This document shows positions 6,705 through 12,017 of a stretch of DNA of 12,017 nt, piece after piece. The stretch spans positions 1 to 12,017 of the forward strand of contig JBGSOW010000074.1 in the NCBI GenBank assembly GCA_041738875.1, read 5' to 3'. Every line of letters starts with the position of its first letter. The first letter of the stretch is position 1. The notes beneath the pieces are model-generated. The model saw nothing but the letters and a program-made list of their open reading frames with translations. It made no database searches and had not been told where the DNA came from. The translations under genes and the position numbers were made by a program. This DNA is from JBGSOW01 sp041738875. Its GTDB lineage: Bacteria; Patescibacteriota; Dojkabacteria; CALFHW01.

Positions 6705-7528
6705 ATATTTTGTCTAATAAATTTACTTACCACGCGCGCAACTTCTTTGGGCGCGTGCAATGGGAGTCCGTGTGTTGCATCTGGGAATACCTCGATGGTG
6801 CTGGATTTCAAGAGTGAATTAAGTTTCTTCCCCATCCATAATGGTGTTTGAGTATCTTTCCCACCCCAAATTAATTTAATTTTAGGCATATTTGCTGCAA
6901 ATTCGGCTTTATTCATATCCTCTAGCTTAATTTCATTGATATTTTCTGAGATTACGTTTAAAAAAGTTTGGCGGAGTATAGGATTTTTCGCAGTTTTCTC
7001 ATAGTCGCGGACGCCAACGACGTATTTGTAGAAAATTTTACGCAAGATTCTAGTGAAAGGTACACGCGTAAAAATTTTCTTTAAAGGGCGAATACCTGCA
7101 GTTAACTTTAGAAGTAATCTTTGTTTACGGGATGGTTTAGCTTTGAGCCCATTTGCATTGATTAATACCAGTAAATCCTGGGCGGAAAAATACTTCTCAG
7201 TTAAAAGTTGTAATAGAATTTTTCCGCCAAAAGAGTGTCCTATAAAGATATTGATACTATTAGCATTTGCAGGGCTAAGCTTCGATGAATCAATTAATCC
7301 TTTTACATTGGGCGTATTTGCTTGTTTAGTAGATTCCTTAAACCACTCGCAGTAACTATTTAGATCCATTTCACGCTCTATAGGCGTTTCCCCGTGTCCC
7401 GGCATTTCAAAAAGAATCATATTTAGCTCATAATCTACTGCGAGTTCGCGCGTTAGTTCACTTCCAAGATTCTCGAGTGATGCGCGCGTACCGCCCCAGC
7501 CGTGGAGCATATAGAGATTAAGTTTCAT
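6701..7528 (-). CDS. Alpha/beta hydrolase
   Basis: A 275-residue cytosolic alpha/beta-hydrolase. The ATG at 7528 is chosen because the first strand (MKLNLYMLHGWGG) begins there; a longer in-frame start at 7597 would add 23 residues with no family counterpart and run through the promoter region. The oxyanion motif HGWGG is at 9-13, the nucleophile S99 sits in GHSFGG, the acid is probably D225 (WGGKDTQTP) and the base H253 (DATHGLPLH). A basic cap region rich in Lys and Arg spans about 129-185. The family covers esterases, lipases and C-C hydrolases, so the substrate cannot be named. It is the first gene of the unit, and its TGA stop overlaps the trmD ATG. Confidence 0.92.
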   Translation of the reverse strand: MKLNLYMLHGWGGTRASLENLGSELTRELAVDYELNMILFEMPGHGETPIEREMDLNSYCEWFKESTKQANTPNVKGLIDSSKLSPANANSINIFIGHSFGGKILLQLLTEKYFSAQDLLVLINANGLKAKPSRKQRLLLKLTAGIRPLKKIFTRVPFTRILRKIFYKYVVGVRDYEKTAKNPILRQTFLNVISENINEIKLEDMNKAEFAANMPKIKLIWGGKDTQTPLWMGKKLNSLLKSSTIEVFPDATHGLPLHAPKEVARVVSKFIRQNI

Positions 7529-7605
7529 GGTTGTAGATTTGACACTTTTAGAGCCCAAAATATGTATGCTAGAATATAATATAGTTGATTTTAGCAAGTT
7601 TTAAT
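7529..7605. promoter_or_regulatory. Divergent promoter region between the hydrolase and YtxG-like genes
   Basis: On the plus strand there is a perfect TTGACA (7539-7544) with TATGTA 16 bases later, a TGCTAGAAT extended -10 (7567-7575) and a perfect TATAAT (7575-7580) without a -35 at the right distance. Any of these gives a leader of about 20-35 bases for the gene at 7606. The minus strand is AT-rich with several TATATT-like boxes and a TTGCTA, but I cannot pick one. Neither start has a Shine-Dalgarno. Confidence 0.5.
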
Positions 7606-7929
7606 ATGAATGACGTAGACAACTTCGTAAAAATCATTTTAGCAGTTTCAGTTTCCCTAAGTGTAGTAGGTATATCTATCCAATTTATGAGGCTTCTTGG
7701 CACAACAAATAGCATTCTCCGTGATGCACATGGAGCTGTAAAGGACGTAGTCGAATTAATTGCAAACATCAAAGAAGATTATAGAGGCATAGCAGTTAAG
7801 TTTGGTGAGATCACAGATGGTATTTCTTCAATTAAAACTAATGTTGTCGATCCACTGAACAGATTCTCGAATACAGTTGGGGCATTCGTCGATGTTATGA
7901 ACAAAAAAGTTCGTGGCGAGGCGGTGTAA
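7606..7929 (+). CDS. YtxG/DUF948-like single-pass membrane protein
   Basis: A 107-residue protein with one N-terminal transmembrane helix (about residues 7-29) followed by a long amphipathic helical region without breaks (ILRDAHGAVKDVVELIANI...). This is the architecture of DUF948/YtxG proteins: a membrane anchor with a cytoplasmic coiled-coil-like tail. The ATG at 7606 is preferred to an in-frame TTG at 7585, which falls on the predicted transcription start. The next gene encodes a YtxH-like protein; the DUF948-YtxH pairing is known from Bacillus, where these are general-stress-associated envelope proteins, so the context supports the call. The sequence match to DUF948 itself is weak, and the function is unknown. 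Confidence 0.7.
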   Translation: MNDVDNFVKIILAVSVSLSVVGISIQFMRLLGTTNSILRDAHGAVKDVVELIANIKEDYRGIAVKFGEITDGISSIKTNVVDPLNRFSNTVGAFVDVMNKKVRGEAV

Positions 7930-7965
7930 TTAAATAAGTTAGTTTATTTATTAGTAATTAAGACA

Positions 7966-8271
7966 ATGCAAAAAGAGAAATCAGGGTTCGCGTTATTTAC
8001 AGGAGTAGTTCTAGGTGGTTTAGTCGGAGCTTTGGCTGGTGTACTTTTTGCACCTCAACCAGGCGAAAAGACTAGAAAAGAACTAGGACGCAAAGTAGTT
8101 AAACTCAAAGATGATGGAGTTAGAGCTGCAAAAGATTTTCAAAATAATACAGTTGAACCTGCAGTAGACAATGTAAGGAAAACTGTAGATAGAGAATCTG
8201 CACAACTTAGGAATAAAGTTGATTCCGAAGTAAAAAATATTCAATCCGAGATCAAAAAAAGAACTAGCTAA
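7966..8271 (+). CDS. YtxH-like membrane protein
   Basis: A 101-residue protein. A glycine-rich transmembrane helix (about residues 8-28, GVVLGGLVGALAGVLFAP) runs directly into the YtxH signature LFAPQPGEKTRKEL, followed by a lysine-rich helical tail of about 65 residues with repeated VDN/VDR/VDS units suggesting a coiled coil. YtxH-like proteins are small stress-associated membrane proteins of unclear biochemical role. The gene lies 36 bases after the YtxG-like gene; the gap holds only a weak AT-only palindrome (7931-7950) and no promoter I can see, so both are probably on one transcript. Confidence 0.85.
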   Translation: MQKEKSGFALFTGVVLGGLVGALAGVLFAPQPGEKTRKELGRKVVKLKDDGVRAAKDFQNNTVEPAVDNVRKTVDRESAQLRNKVDSEVKNIQSEIKKRTS

Positions 8272-8288
8272 CTCACAGCCAGTTTTAC

Positions 8289-8318
8289 TTGATATTTTTG
8301 CCACCTTCGGATTAGAAT
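8289..8318 (+). promoter_or_regulatory. Candidate thioredoxin promoter
   Basis: TTGATA at 8289-8294 and TAGAAT at 8313-8318 with an 18-base spacer. Transcription would start near 8325, leaving about 27 AT-rich bases before the ATG at 8352 with no Shine-Dalgarno. Confidence 0.55.
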
Positions 8319-8351
8319 AATCAAAGGCTAACTTTATAAATGTAAATAATT

Positions 8352-8678
8352 ATGAATGCAACGGATACTGACTTCCAAGAAGTCGTACTAAATGATGAAG
8401 GTGTTGTTATGGTTGATTTCTGGGCTGATTGGTGTGCGCCATGCAAAATGCTGGAGCCAATTGTTGAGGAAATTGAGACTGAATTTAAGTCTCAGAGTAA
8501 ACCAATCAAAATTGTAAAAGTTGATGTGGACTCAAGTCCTCAGACAGCACAAAAGTATGGAATCATGAGTATCCCAACGCTTATGATTTTCAAAAATGGT
8601 GAACCTGTCAAACAGTTGGTAGGTGTACAACCAAAACCAGCTATCACTGACGCACTGGATCAAGCCGCACAAGCATAG
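8352..8678 (+). CDS. trxA: Thioredoxin
   Basis: A 108-residue cytosolic disulfide reductase of classic length. The redox motif W27-C-A-P-C31-K differs from the canonical WCGPC by Ala for Gly, a common variant. The preceding VVMVDFWADW strand, the buried Asp22, the VDVDSSPQTAQKYGIMSIPTLMIF block with cis-Pro75, and the FKNGEPVKQLVG turn all fit thioredoxin. The C-terminal helix (PAITDALDQAAQA) is complete. It has its own candidate promoter and is followed by a 12-bp stem-loop that may end the transcript. Its reductase partner is not in the window. Confidence 0.95.
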   Translation: MNATDTDFQEVVLNDEGVVMVDFWADWCAPCKMLEPIVEEIETEFKSQSKPIKIVKVDVDSSPQTAQKYGIMSIPTLMIFKNGEPVKQLVGVQPKPAITDALDQAAQA

Positions 8679-8704
8679 TATTCGGTATCTTTTGCATAGT
8701 TTGC

Positions 8705-8768
8705 GGTTCTAGCTCGCTTACTTAGATATTAAATCATTTGGTTCGAGCTAGAACCTATTCTTTTCTTT
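8705..8768 (+). terminator. 12-bp perfect stem-loop with T-rich tail after trxA, probable terminator
   Basis: GGTTCTAGCTCG (8705-8716) is perfectly complementary in reverse to 8744-8755, with a 27-base AT-rich loop. The 3' arm is followed by TATTCTTTTCTTTT, so a rho-independent terminator for trxA is the simplest reading. The loop is longer and the T tract more interrupted than usual, so a regulatory RNA structure or an operator is also possible. Confidence 0.6.
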
Positions 8769-8780
8769 TAGACTATATCC

Positions 8781-8810
8781 TTGCTTTATTAATACTATAG
8801 GTTGTATAAT
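8781..8810 (+). promoter_or_regulatory. rpsO promoter
   Basis: TTGCTT (8781-8786), an 18-base spacer and a perfect TATAAT (8805-8810), with TG immediately before it. Transcription would begin near 8817, just before the first leader hairpin, giving a leader of about 80 bases. Confidence 0.7.
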
Positions 8811-8816
8811 GAGTTA

Positions 8817-8896
8817 AACACCACTGCTGGTGACTTTTCTATGGATGACGCTAAAACGTATCTGTGGAATTAGCTAAATTATTAACAAACAAAAAA
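8817..8896 (+). promoter_or_regulatory. Structured rpsO leader, candidate S15 autoregulatory site
   Basis: Two stem-loops can be drawn. The first is CACCA (8819-8823) with TGGTG (8828-8832). The second pairs 8837-8850 with 8857-8869: 13 base pairs, a single bulged G at 8847 and a six-base loop (CTAAAA). It contains G8843-U8863 stacked on G8844-C8862, a G-U/G-C step like the one S15 uses in helix 22 of 16S rRNA. About 27 unpaired A/U-rich bases then lead to the ATG. S15 autoregulation through the mRNA leader is well known in several bacteria; its presence here is an inference. Confidence 0.5.
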
Positions 8897-9172
8897 ATGG
8901 CAGCAGTAGAAATTACTACTTTAACTAAACCGGAGATTATTACAAGTTTCCGTGAATCAGATACAGACACAGGCTCTCCTAGAGTTCAGGTTGCTCTTCT
9001 TACAAAGAGGATCAAGCAGCTTTCTGCGCACTTGCTTAAACACAAGGGTGATCAGCATTCTAGAAGAGGTCTTTTGGGTATGGTTGGTCAGAGAAGAAGG
9101 TTGTTCCAATACATCGAGAAGAAAGAAGGCGCACAAGCGGTTACTAAACTTAAAAACTCACTAGGTCTATAA
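8897..9172 (+). CDS. rpsO: 30S ribosomal protein S15
   Basis: A 91-residue protein binding the central domain of 16S rRNA and helping to assemble the platform of the small subunit. The ATG at 8897 is preferred to the GTG at 8864, because it gives the family's usual length of about 89 residues and because 8864 lies within the leader helix. The conserved core is present: DTGSPRVQVALLTKRI (24-39), LSAHLLKHKGDQHSRRGLLGMVGQRRRLFQYI split by D52, H54, S55 and R56-R57, all RNA-contacting positions in known S15 proteins. The leader is structured. No good terminator follows, so transcripts may run on into ftsQ. Confidence 0.97.
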   Translation: MAAVEITTLTKPEIITSFRESDTDTGSPRVQVALLTKRIKQLSAHLLKHKGDQHSRRGLLGMVGQRRRLFQYIEKKEGAQAVTKLKNSLGL

Positions 9173-9201
9173 TCCTGGTCGATTATATAGTTTAAATAAT
9201 T

Positions 9202-9269
9202 GGCAGCTTTTAGCATATAATATTCTAGACGACTTTGTCTTAAATACTAAAACAATGCTAAAAGCTGCC
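9202..9269 (+). repeat. Perfect 15-bp inverted repeat covering the ftsQ start codon
   Basis: The arm at 9202-9216 (GGCAGCTTTTAGCAT) is the exact reverse complement of 9255-9269, whose first three bases are the ftsQ ATG. The 38-base loop holds a small AGAC/GTCT hairpin (9227-9240). In an RNA that includes both arms, the start codon and codons 2-5 would be buried in a 15-bp helix. Confidence 0.9.
9216..9221 (+). promoter_or_regulatory. Candidate proximal -10 box of ftsQ
   Basis: A perfect TATAAT whose first base is the last base of the upstream inverted-repeat arm. The best -35 is weak (TTAAAT, 18 bases upstream). A transcript would start near 9228, leave the first arm out of the mRNA and have a leader of about 27 bases. 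Confidence 0.45.
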
Positions 9270-10766
9270 CAAGATACAAATAGAGATTTCAGTTATAAAC
9301 CTCGCAGACAGACAAACGTCCAGTTTCGCTCTGAACTCAGATCGTCAAAATCCAAATTTTCGCAGTTTAGAAATCTAAGGAAGCTCCGTGTTCGTTTACC
9401 ATTCGTTGCGGCTCTTGCCGCAGCTGGGTTTATGCTGCTGCTCGCGTATTATTTGATAAATACAAGTGACTATTTCAACGTCAAAGTAGTTAATTGGCGT
9501 GGGGATCTTACTTATCTTGCACAGGTTAGGAGTGATACCGAGAGTAGGGTTTTGAATAAAAGTTTGATAAAACTCGACGTAAAAGAGATAGAGGATCGTA
9601 TTTCTGCGAATACTTATATACGTGAAGTTGTTGTTGAAAAAACATTCCCAGATACCATAAATATATTTGTCGCAGTTACTGAGCCGGGTTTTTACATAGT
9701 CACGCCGGAGCGGATTGTACTGTATTCAAAGGATTCTCAGGTATTAAGCAGTGAGGATTTGGAAGGAGTCGCACTTAACTCGGAAGAACGCGTGATTATG
9801 ACTGAAGAAAATGCTGTAAAGACTCATTCACTCTATAAATTGTGGGCGCTGCGAAATTGGCAAAACTTTGTGGAACAATTCAGCCAGGAAAATGCGGTGG
9901 AATATGGCTATACTGTAAGTGATTTTAGAATTGCGCTTCAGGATATCTCCGAATCCGGCTTGGATGGGACTATAAATTCCAGATCTTCCGAAAATAGAGA
10001 CTCTAGAATTTCTGAAAACAGAGATTCAGACCAAGAAGAGGTCAGGTCAGGCGATCAAGCTGAAACGTTAATTCTAAACGACTTTGCAAACTTTTTGGAG
10101 GCTAAATTTTTTGAACTTAACGCCTCTTCCTTAACAAGCGAATTTAAAATAATCCAAACTGAGATTGCGCAAAGACTTAGAAATATCTGGGAGAATATTT
10201 CCTACAACGATTTGGTCAGAAATGTTCCAGTAATATTCTCATTTGTACCACACGAGCAAATACAAAGTCAGGTAAACAATCAGTCACTTGCTCAAATAGA
10301 TACTTTTTCTGCTTTTGATGCAAAGTATTTTAACGAGCTCTCACAAGCTGCAATTAACAGATCTCAGGGATTAGGTTTGGTACCAAAGAGTTATACTCTT
10401 GTATCAAATCATGTTGTTCTGATAGAACTTGAACCAACTTTTTCTTCCCAGTCAGATTCAATCGCTCAAACCGGTTCATTAAACCAAACAGATCCAACTG
10501 GCGAAGCAGATTTAACTAGTCCAGCAAATGAACAGGATCAAACGGCTCTAACACAAGTACAAGTACAAGTACAAGAGACAGCGGTGAAGCTGCCGGGACT
10601 AGTATCAAATATTGGCCCACCGCAAAAATACTTTTTATTTAGTTACCGCAAAGACATTGCAGAGCAGGGGAGGCAGCTAGAGATACTTCTTTTAGATTTG
10701 GCTGCGAAAAACAGAGATTTCCGCAAAATAGACGTTTCGGGTGCTAAAATTATACTGAGCCAGTAA
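9255..10766 (+). CDS. ftsQ: Cell division protein FtsQ/DivIB-like, unusually long
   Basis: A 503-residue bitopic membrane protein, well above the 250-300 usual for FtsQ. A basic cytoplasmic tail (1-48) precedes one transmembrane helix (about 49-69), then a POTRA domain (about 73-142: FNVKVVNWRGDL...NKSLIKLDVKEIEDRISANTYIREVVVEKTFPDTINIFVAVTEP). FtsQ links early and late divisome proteins at the septum. The extracytoplasmic part then carries two inserts: a charged SSENRDSRISENRDSDQ tract (244-260) with a short internal repeat, and a Ser/Gln/Thr-rich tract (396-440). ftsA follows, which supports the call. Translation probably starts at the ATG inside the inverted repeat; the next Met is M60, inside the membrane helix. 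Remote similarity makes the family certain only through POTRA, topology and context. Confidence 0.85.
   Translation: MLKAAQDTNRDFSYKPRRQTNVQFRSELRSSKSKFSQFRNLRKLRVRLPFVAALAAAGFMLLLAYYLINTSDYFNVKVVNWRGDLTYLAQVRSDTESRVLNKSLIKLDVKEIEDRISANTYIREVVVEKTFPDTINIFVAVTEPGFYIVTPERIVLYSKDSQVLSSEDLEGVALNSEERVIMTEENAVKTHSLYKLWALRNWQNFVEQFSQENAVEYGYTVSDFRIALQDISESGLDGTINSRSSENRDSRISENRDSDQEEVRSGDQAETLILNDFANFLEAKFFELNASSLTSEFKIIQTEIAQRLRNIWENISYNDLVRNVPVIFSFVPHEQIQSQVNNQSLAQIDTFSAFDAKYFNELSQAAINRSQGLGLVPKSYTLVSNHVVLIELEPTFSSQSDSIAQTGSLNQTDPTGEADLTSPANEQDQTALTQVQVQVQETAVKLPGLVSNIGPPQKYFLFSYRKDIAEQGRQLEILLLDLAAKNRDFRKIDVSGAKIILSQ
10553..10576 (+). repeat. Hexanucleotide tandem repeat (ACAAGT) inside ftsQ
   Basis: Three perfect ACAAGT units and a fourth ending in A (ACAAGA) encode the alternating QVQVQVQ at residues 434-440. 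The six-base unit keeps the frame, so copy-number change would lengthen the linker by two residues at a time. Confidence 0.85.
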
Positions 10767-10775
10767 TATTCTGGC

Positions 10776-10803
10776 TTGACAAATTTGTTTGCTTATTTAG
10801 AAT
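10776..10803 (+). promoter_or_regulatory. ftsA promoter
   Basis: A perfect TTGACA (10776-10781), a 16-base spacer and TAGAAT (10798-10803), ten bases after the ftsQ stop. The predicted transcript starts near 10810, leaving an unusually long leader of about 160 bases before the ftsA ATG. ftsA therefore does not depend only on readthrough from ftsQ. Confidence 0.65.
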
Positions 10804-10861
10804 AAGTCATACCTTTGTCATATGTTGTGTGTAAAGTCTTTTGCAATATTTGCTAAAGCAG

Positions 10862-10904
10862 GGAATTAATTTGGTAGTTTTAGCATAATTACATTAATAA
10901 TTCC
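10862..10904 (+). other. Possible stem-loop in the ftsA leader
   Basis: GGAATTA (10862-10868) pairs with 10898-10904, and inside it GTAGTT (10874-10879) pairs with AATTAC (10887-10892) with one G-U pair, around a seven-base loop and a 5x5 internal loop. The helices are AT-rich and only moderately stable. Confidence 0.3.
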
Positions 10905-10968
10905 TAAAGTAAGAGAAATTAGGTAAAATAAGAAACTAAATTGATGAGAAATAAAGACTAAACGAAAA

Positions 10969-12017
10969 ATGGCGAATAGAATTGTAACTGCAATTGACAT
11001 AGGATCTACTAAAATTTGTACAGTAATTGCTTCTGTGGAGGACGGCAAACAGCCTTCAGTGATTGGTGTTTCAAGTTATCCAAGTGCGGGACTTAAAAAA
11101 GGTGTAATTGTAAATATCGATGAGGCGATTAATGCGATCGCAGCTTCTCTAGAAGCTGCAGAAAGAATGGCAGGCTTAACGGTGTCATCGGTATATATTT
11201 CTATTAATGGTAAACATATAACTAGTACGAATAACCGTGGTGTTGTTGCTGTTGCGCAGGACGAGATAAATGCAGAGGATGTTTTCCGCGCGATTGAAAG
11301 TGCGAGAACTGTCTCTATACCACCAAGTCGTGAGATTTTGCACGTTATCCCGCGCGAATTTATTGTAGATGCGCAAGGTGGAATTAAAGACCCAATAGGC
11401 ATGAGTGGTACGCGTTTAGAAGTTGATACACATATAGTTTCAGCAACTTCCACATCAGTACATAATCTACTGAAATGCGTGCAACAGTTAGGCTTAAGAG
11501 TTGACGATATTGTGTTTTCAGGTTGGGCAGCGTCAAGTTCAGTTCTCACCGCGACAGAAAAAGAACTTGGAGTCATGCTTCTGGATATTGGTGGAGGTAC
11601 AACTTCAATAACAACTTATGTGGAAGACGCAATAACTTTCAGTGGTTCAGTTCCGTTTGGCGGCACAAATATCACAAGTGACTTAGCTATTGGTTTAAGG
11701 CTTTCACTTGAAGACGCAGAGAAAATTAAACTAAATATCCAAGACCTGATCCAGGAATCCGAAAATCCAAAAACCGAAAGATCCTCGACTAAAAAAAGAA
11801 AAGAATTGTTGGGAATTACAGCACCTCCCGATGAAGAAAAGATAAAGAAATCAAAAGATGTGGTTGATGTTACTGAGCTGCATATTGACGGAGTCAAAAC
11901 CATTTCCAAAAAGATGTTTACTGAGATTGTCGAAGCGAGACTAGCTGAAATCTTTGACTTAGTCATCGCACAAGTCGAGCAATCCAGAAATGACGCTCAA
12001 CTTCCTGCTGGTGTTGT
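10969..12017 (+). CDS. ftsA: Cell division protein FtsA, N-terminal part (3' end outside window)
   Basis: The frame is open to the end of the window, with 349 complete codons. FtsA is an actin-fold ATPase that tethers FtsZ to the membrane. The phosphate-1 motif DIGST is at 10-14 (VTAIDIGSTKICTVIAS). The 1C subdomain follows with VSSVYISINGKHI and REILHVIPREFIVD. The phosphate-2 motif is LDIGGGTTS (205-213), and VPFGGTNITSDLA follows. After AEKIK the protein has a lysine- and glutamate-rich stretch (about 258-295) that makes this loop roughly 30 residues longer than in E. coli FtsA. The membrane-binding C-terminal helix is not in view. The ATG at 10969 places the first beta strand at residue 4, as usual. 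ftsZ would be expected next, but cannot be seen. Confidence 0.96.
   Translation, partial: MANRIVTAIDIGSTKICTVIASVEDGKQPSVIGVSSYPSAGLKKGVIVNIDEAINAIAASLEAAERMAGLTVSSVYISINGKHITSTNNRGVVAVAQDEINAEDVFRAIESARTVSIPPSREILHVIPREFIVDAQGGIKDPIGMSGTRLEVDTHIVSATSTSVHNLLKCVQQLGLRVDDIVFSGWAASSSVLTATEKELGVMLLDIGGGTTSITTYVEDAITFSGSVPFGGTNITSDLAIGLRLSLEDAEKIKLNIQDLIQESENPKTERSSTKKRKELLGITAPPDEEKIKKSKDVVDVTELHIDGVKTISKKMFTEIVEARLAEIFDLVIAQVEQSRNDAQLPAGV

Noticed and set aside
6146..6851. Three plus-strand open frames opposite trmD and the hydrolase
   Set aside because: They overlap strongly conserved genes on the other strand and encode low-complexity sequence with no family resemblance.
7529..7597. Longer start for the alpha/beta hydrolase (23 extra residues)
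   Set aside because: The extension runs through the divergent promoter region and has no counterpart in the fold; the first beta strand starts at the ATG at 7528.
7931..7950. TAAATAA/TTATTTA inverted repeat between the YtxG-like and YtxH-like genes
   Set aside because: Only A-T pairs, seven base pairs and no T tract; expected by chance in AT-rich DNA and too weak for a terminator.
8841..8873. Ten-codon reading frame (MDDAKTYLWN) in the rpsO leader, a possible leader peptide
   Set aside because: It lies wholly within or next to the predicted leader helix, has no initiation signal and shows no attenuation-type codon run; the RNA structure explains the sequence better.
8864..8896. N-terminal extension of S15 from a GTG start
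   Set aside because: It would add 11 residues not found in the S15 family, and the GTG sits inside the leader helix.
9166..9190. Imperfect CTATAATC/GATTATATAG hairpin at the rpsO stop as a terminator
   Set aside because: AT-only mismatch-containing stem overlapping the coding end, with no T run after it.
11076..11966. Minus-strand open frames opposite ftsA
   Set aside because: Their Ser/Thr-rich translations are the antisense of a well-conserved ftsA; no promoter or start signal is visible.

Overview
The window reads as an ordinary bacterial chromosome segment: AT-rich, gene-dense and using the standard genetic code. TGA serves as a stop only at two ATGA overlaps; the other stops are TAA, with two TAG. 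The likely source is a member of the Candidate Phyla Radiation (Patescibacteria, possibly near Microgenomates, Katanobacteria or Dojkabacteria). This is an inference from the mix of a divergent adenylate kinase, a very long FtsQ, an FtsA with a lysine-rich insertion, unfamiliar gene order around infB and trmD, and almost no Shine-Dalgarno sequences. I cannot fix the lineage from sequence alone.

Layout. (1) 1-2386, plus: 3' part of infB, a rhomboid protease one base later, and an adenylate-kinase-like gene. (2) 2410-5522, an accessory block: three minus-strand genes (a 269-residue protein with a caspase/CHAT-like His...Cys pattern, a DUF1653 protein and an unknown 74-residue protein), diverging across an 86-bp AT-rich promoter region from a plus-strand gene for an unrecognised 528-residue protein that ends at a clear intrinsic terminator. 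(3) 5638-7528, minus: an alpha/beta hydrolase, trmD and a small winged-helix regulator, joined by two ATGA stop/start overlaps. (4) 7606-8678, plus: a YtxG/DUF948-like and YtxH-like membrane pair, then thioredoxin. (5) 8679-12017, plus: rpsO with a structured leader, then ftsQ and the start of ftsA, the divisome locus, which continues beyond the window.

The most notable points are regulatory. The rpsO leader can fold a 13-bp helix carrying a G-U/G-C step like the one S15 recognises in 16S rRNA, which suggests autoregulation. A perfect 15-bp inverted repeat pairs the first codons of ftsQ, including its ATG, with a segment just upstream that overlaps a TATAAT box. Readthrough from rpsO would then be translationally masked, while a transcript from the near promoter would not. 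The best candidate for an undescribed system is the accessory block with the possible clan CD cysteine peptidase.

No stretch longer than about 220 bases lacks a gene. I see no tRNA, rRNA, CRISPR array, insertion sequence or attachment site.
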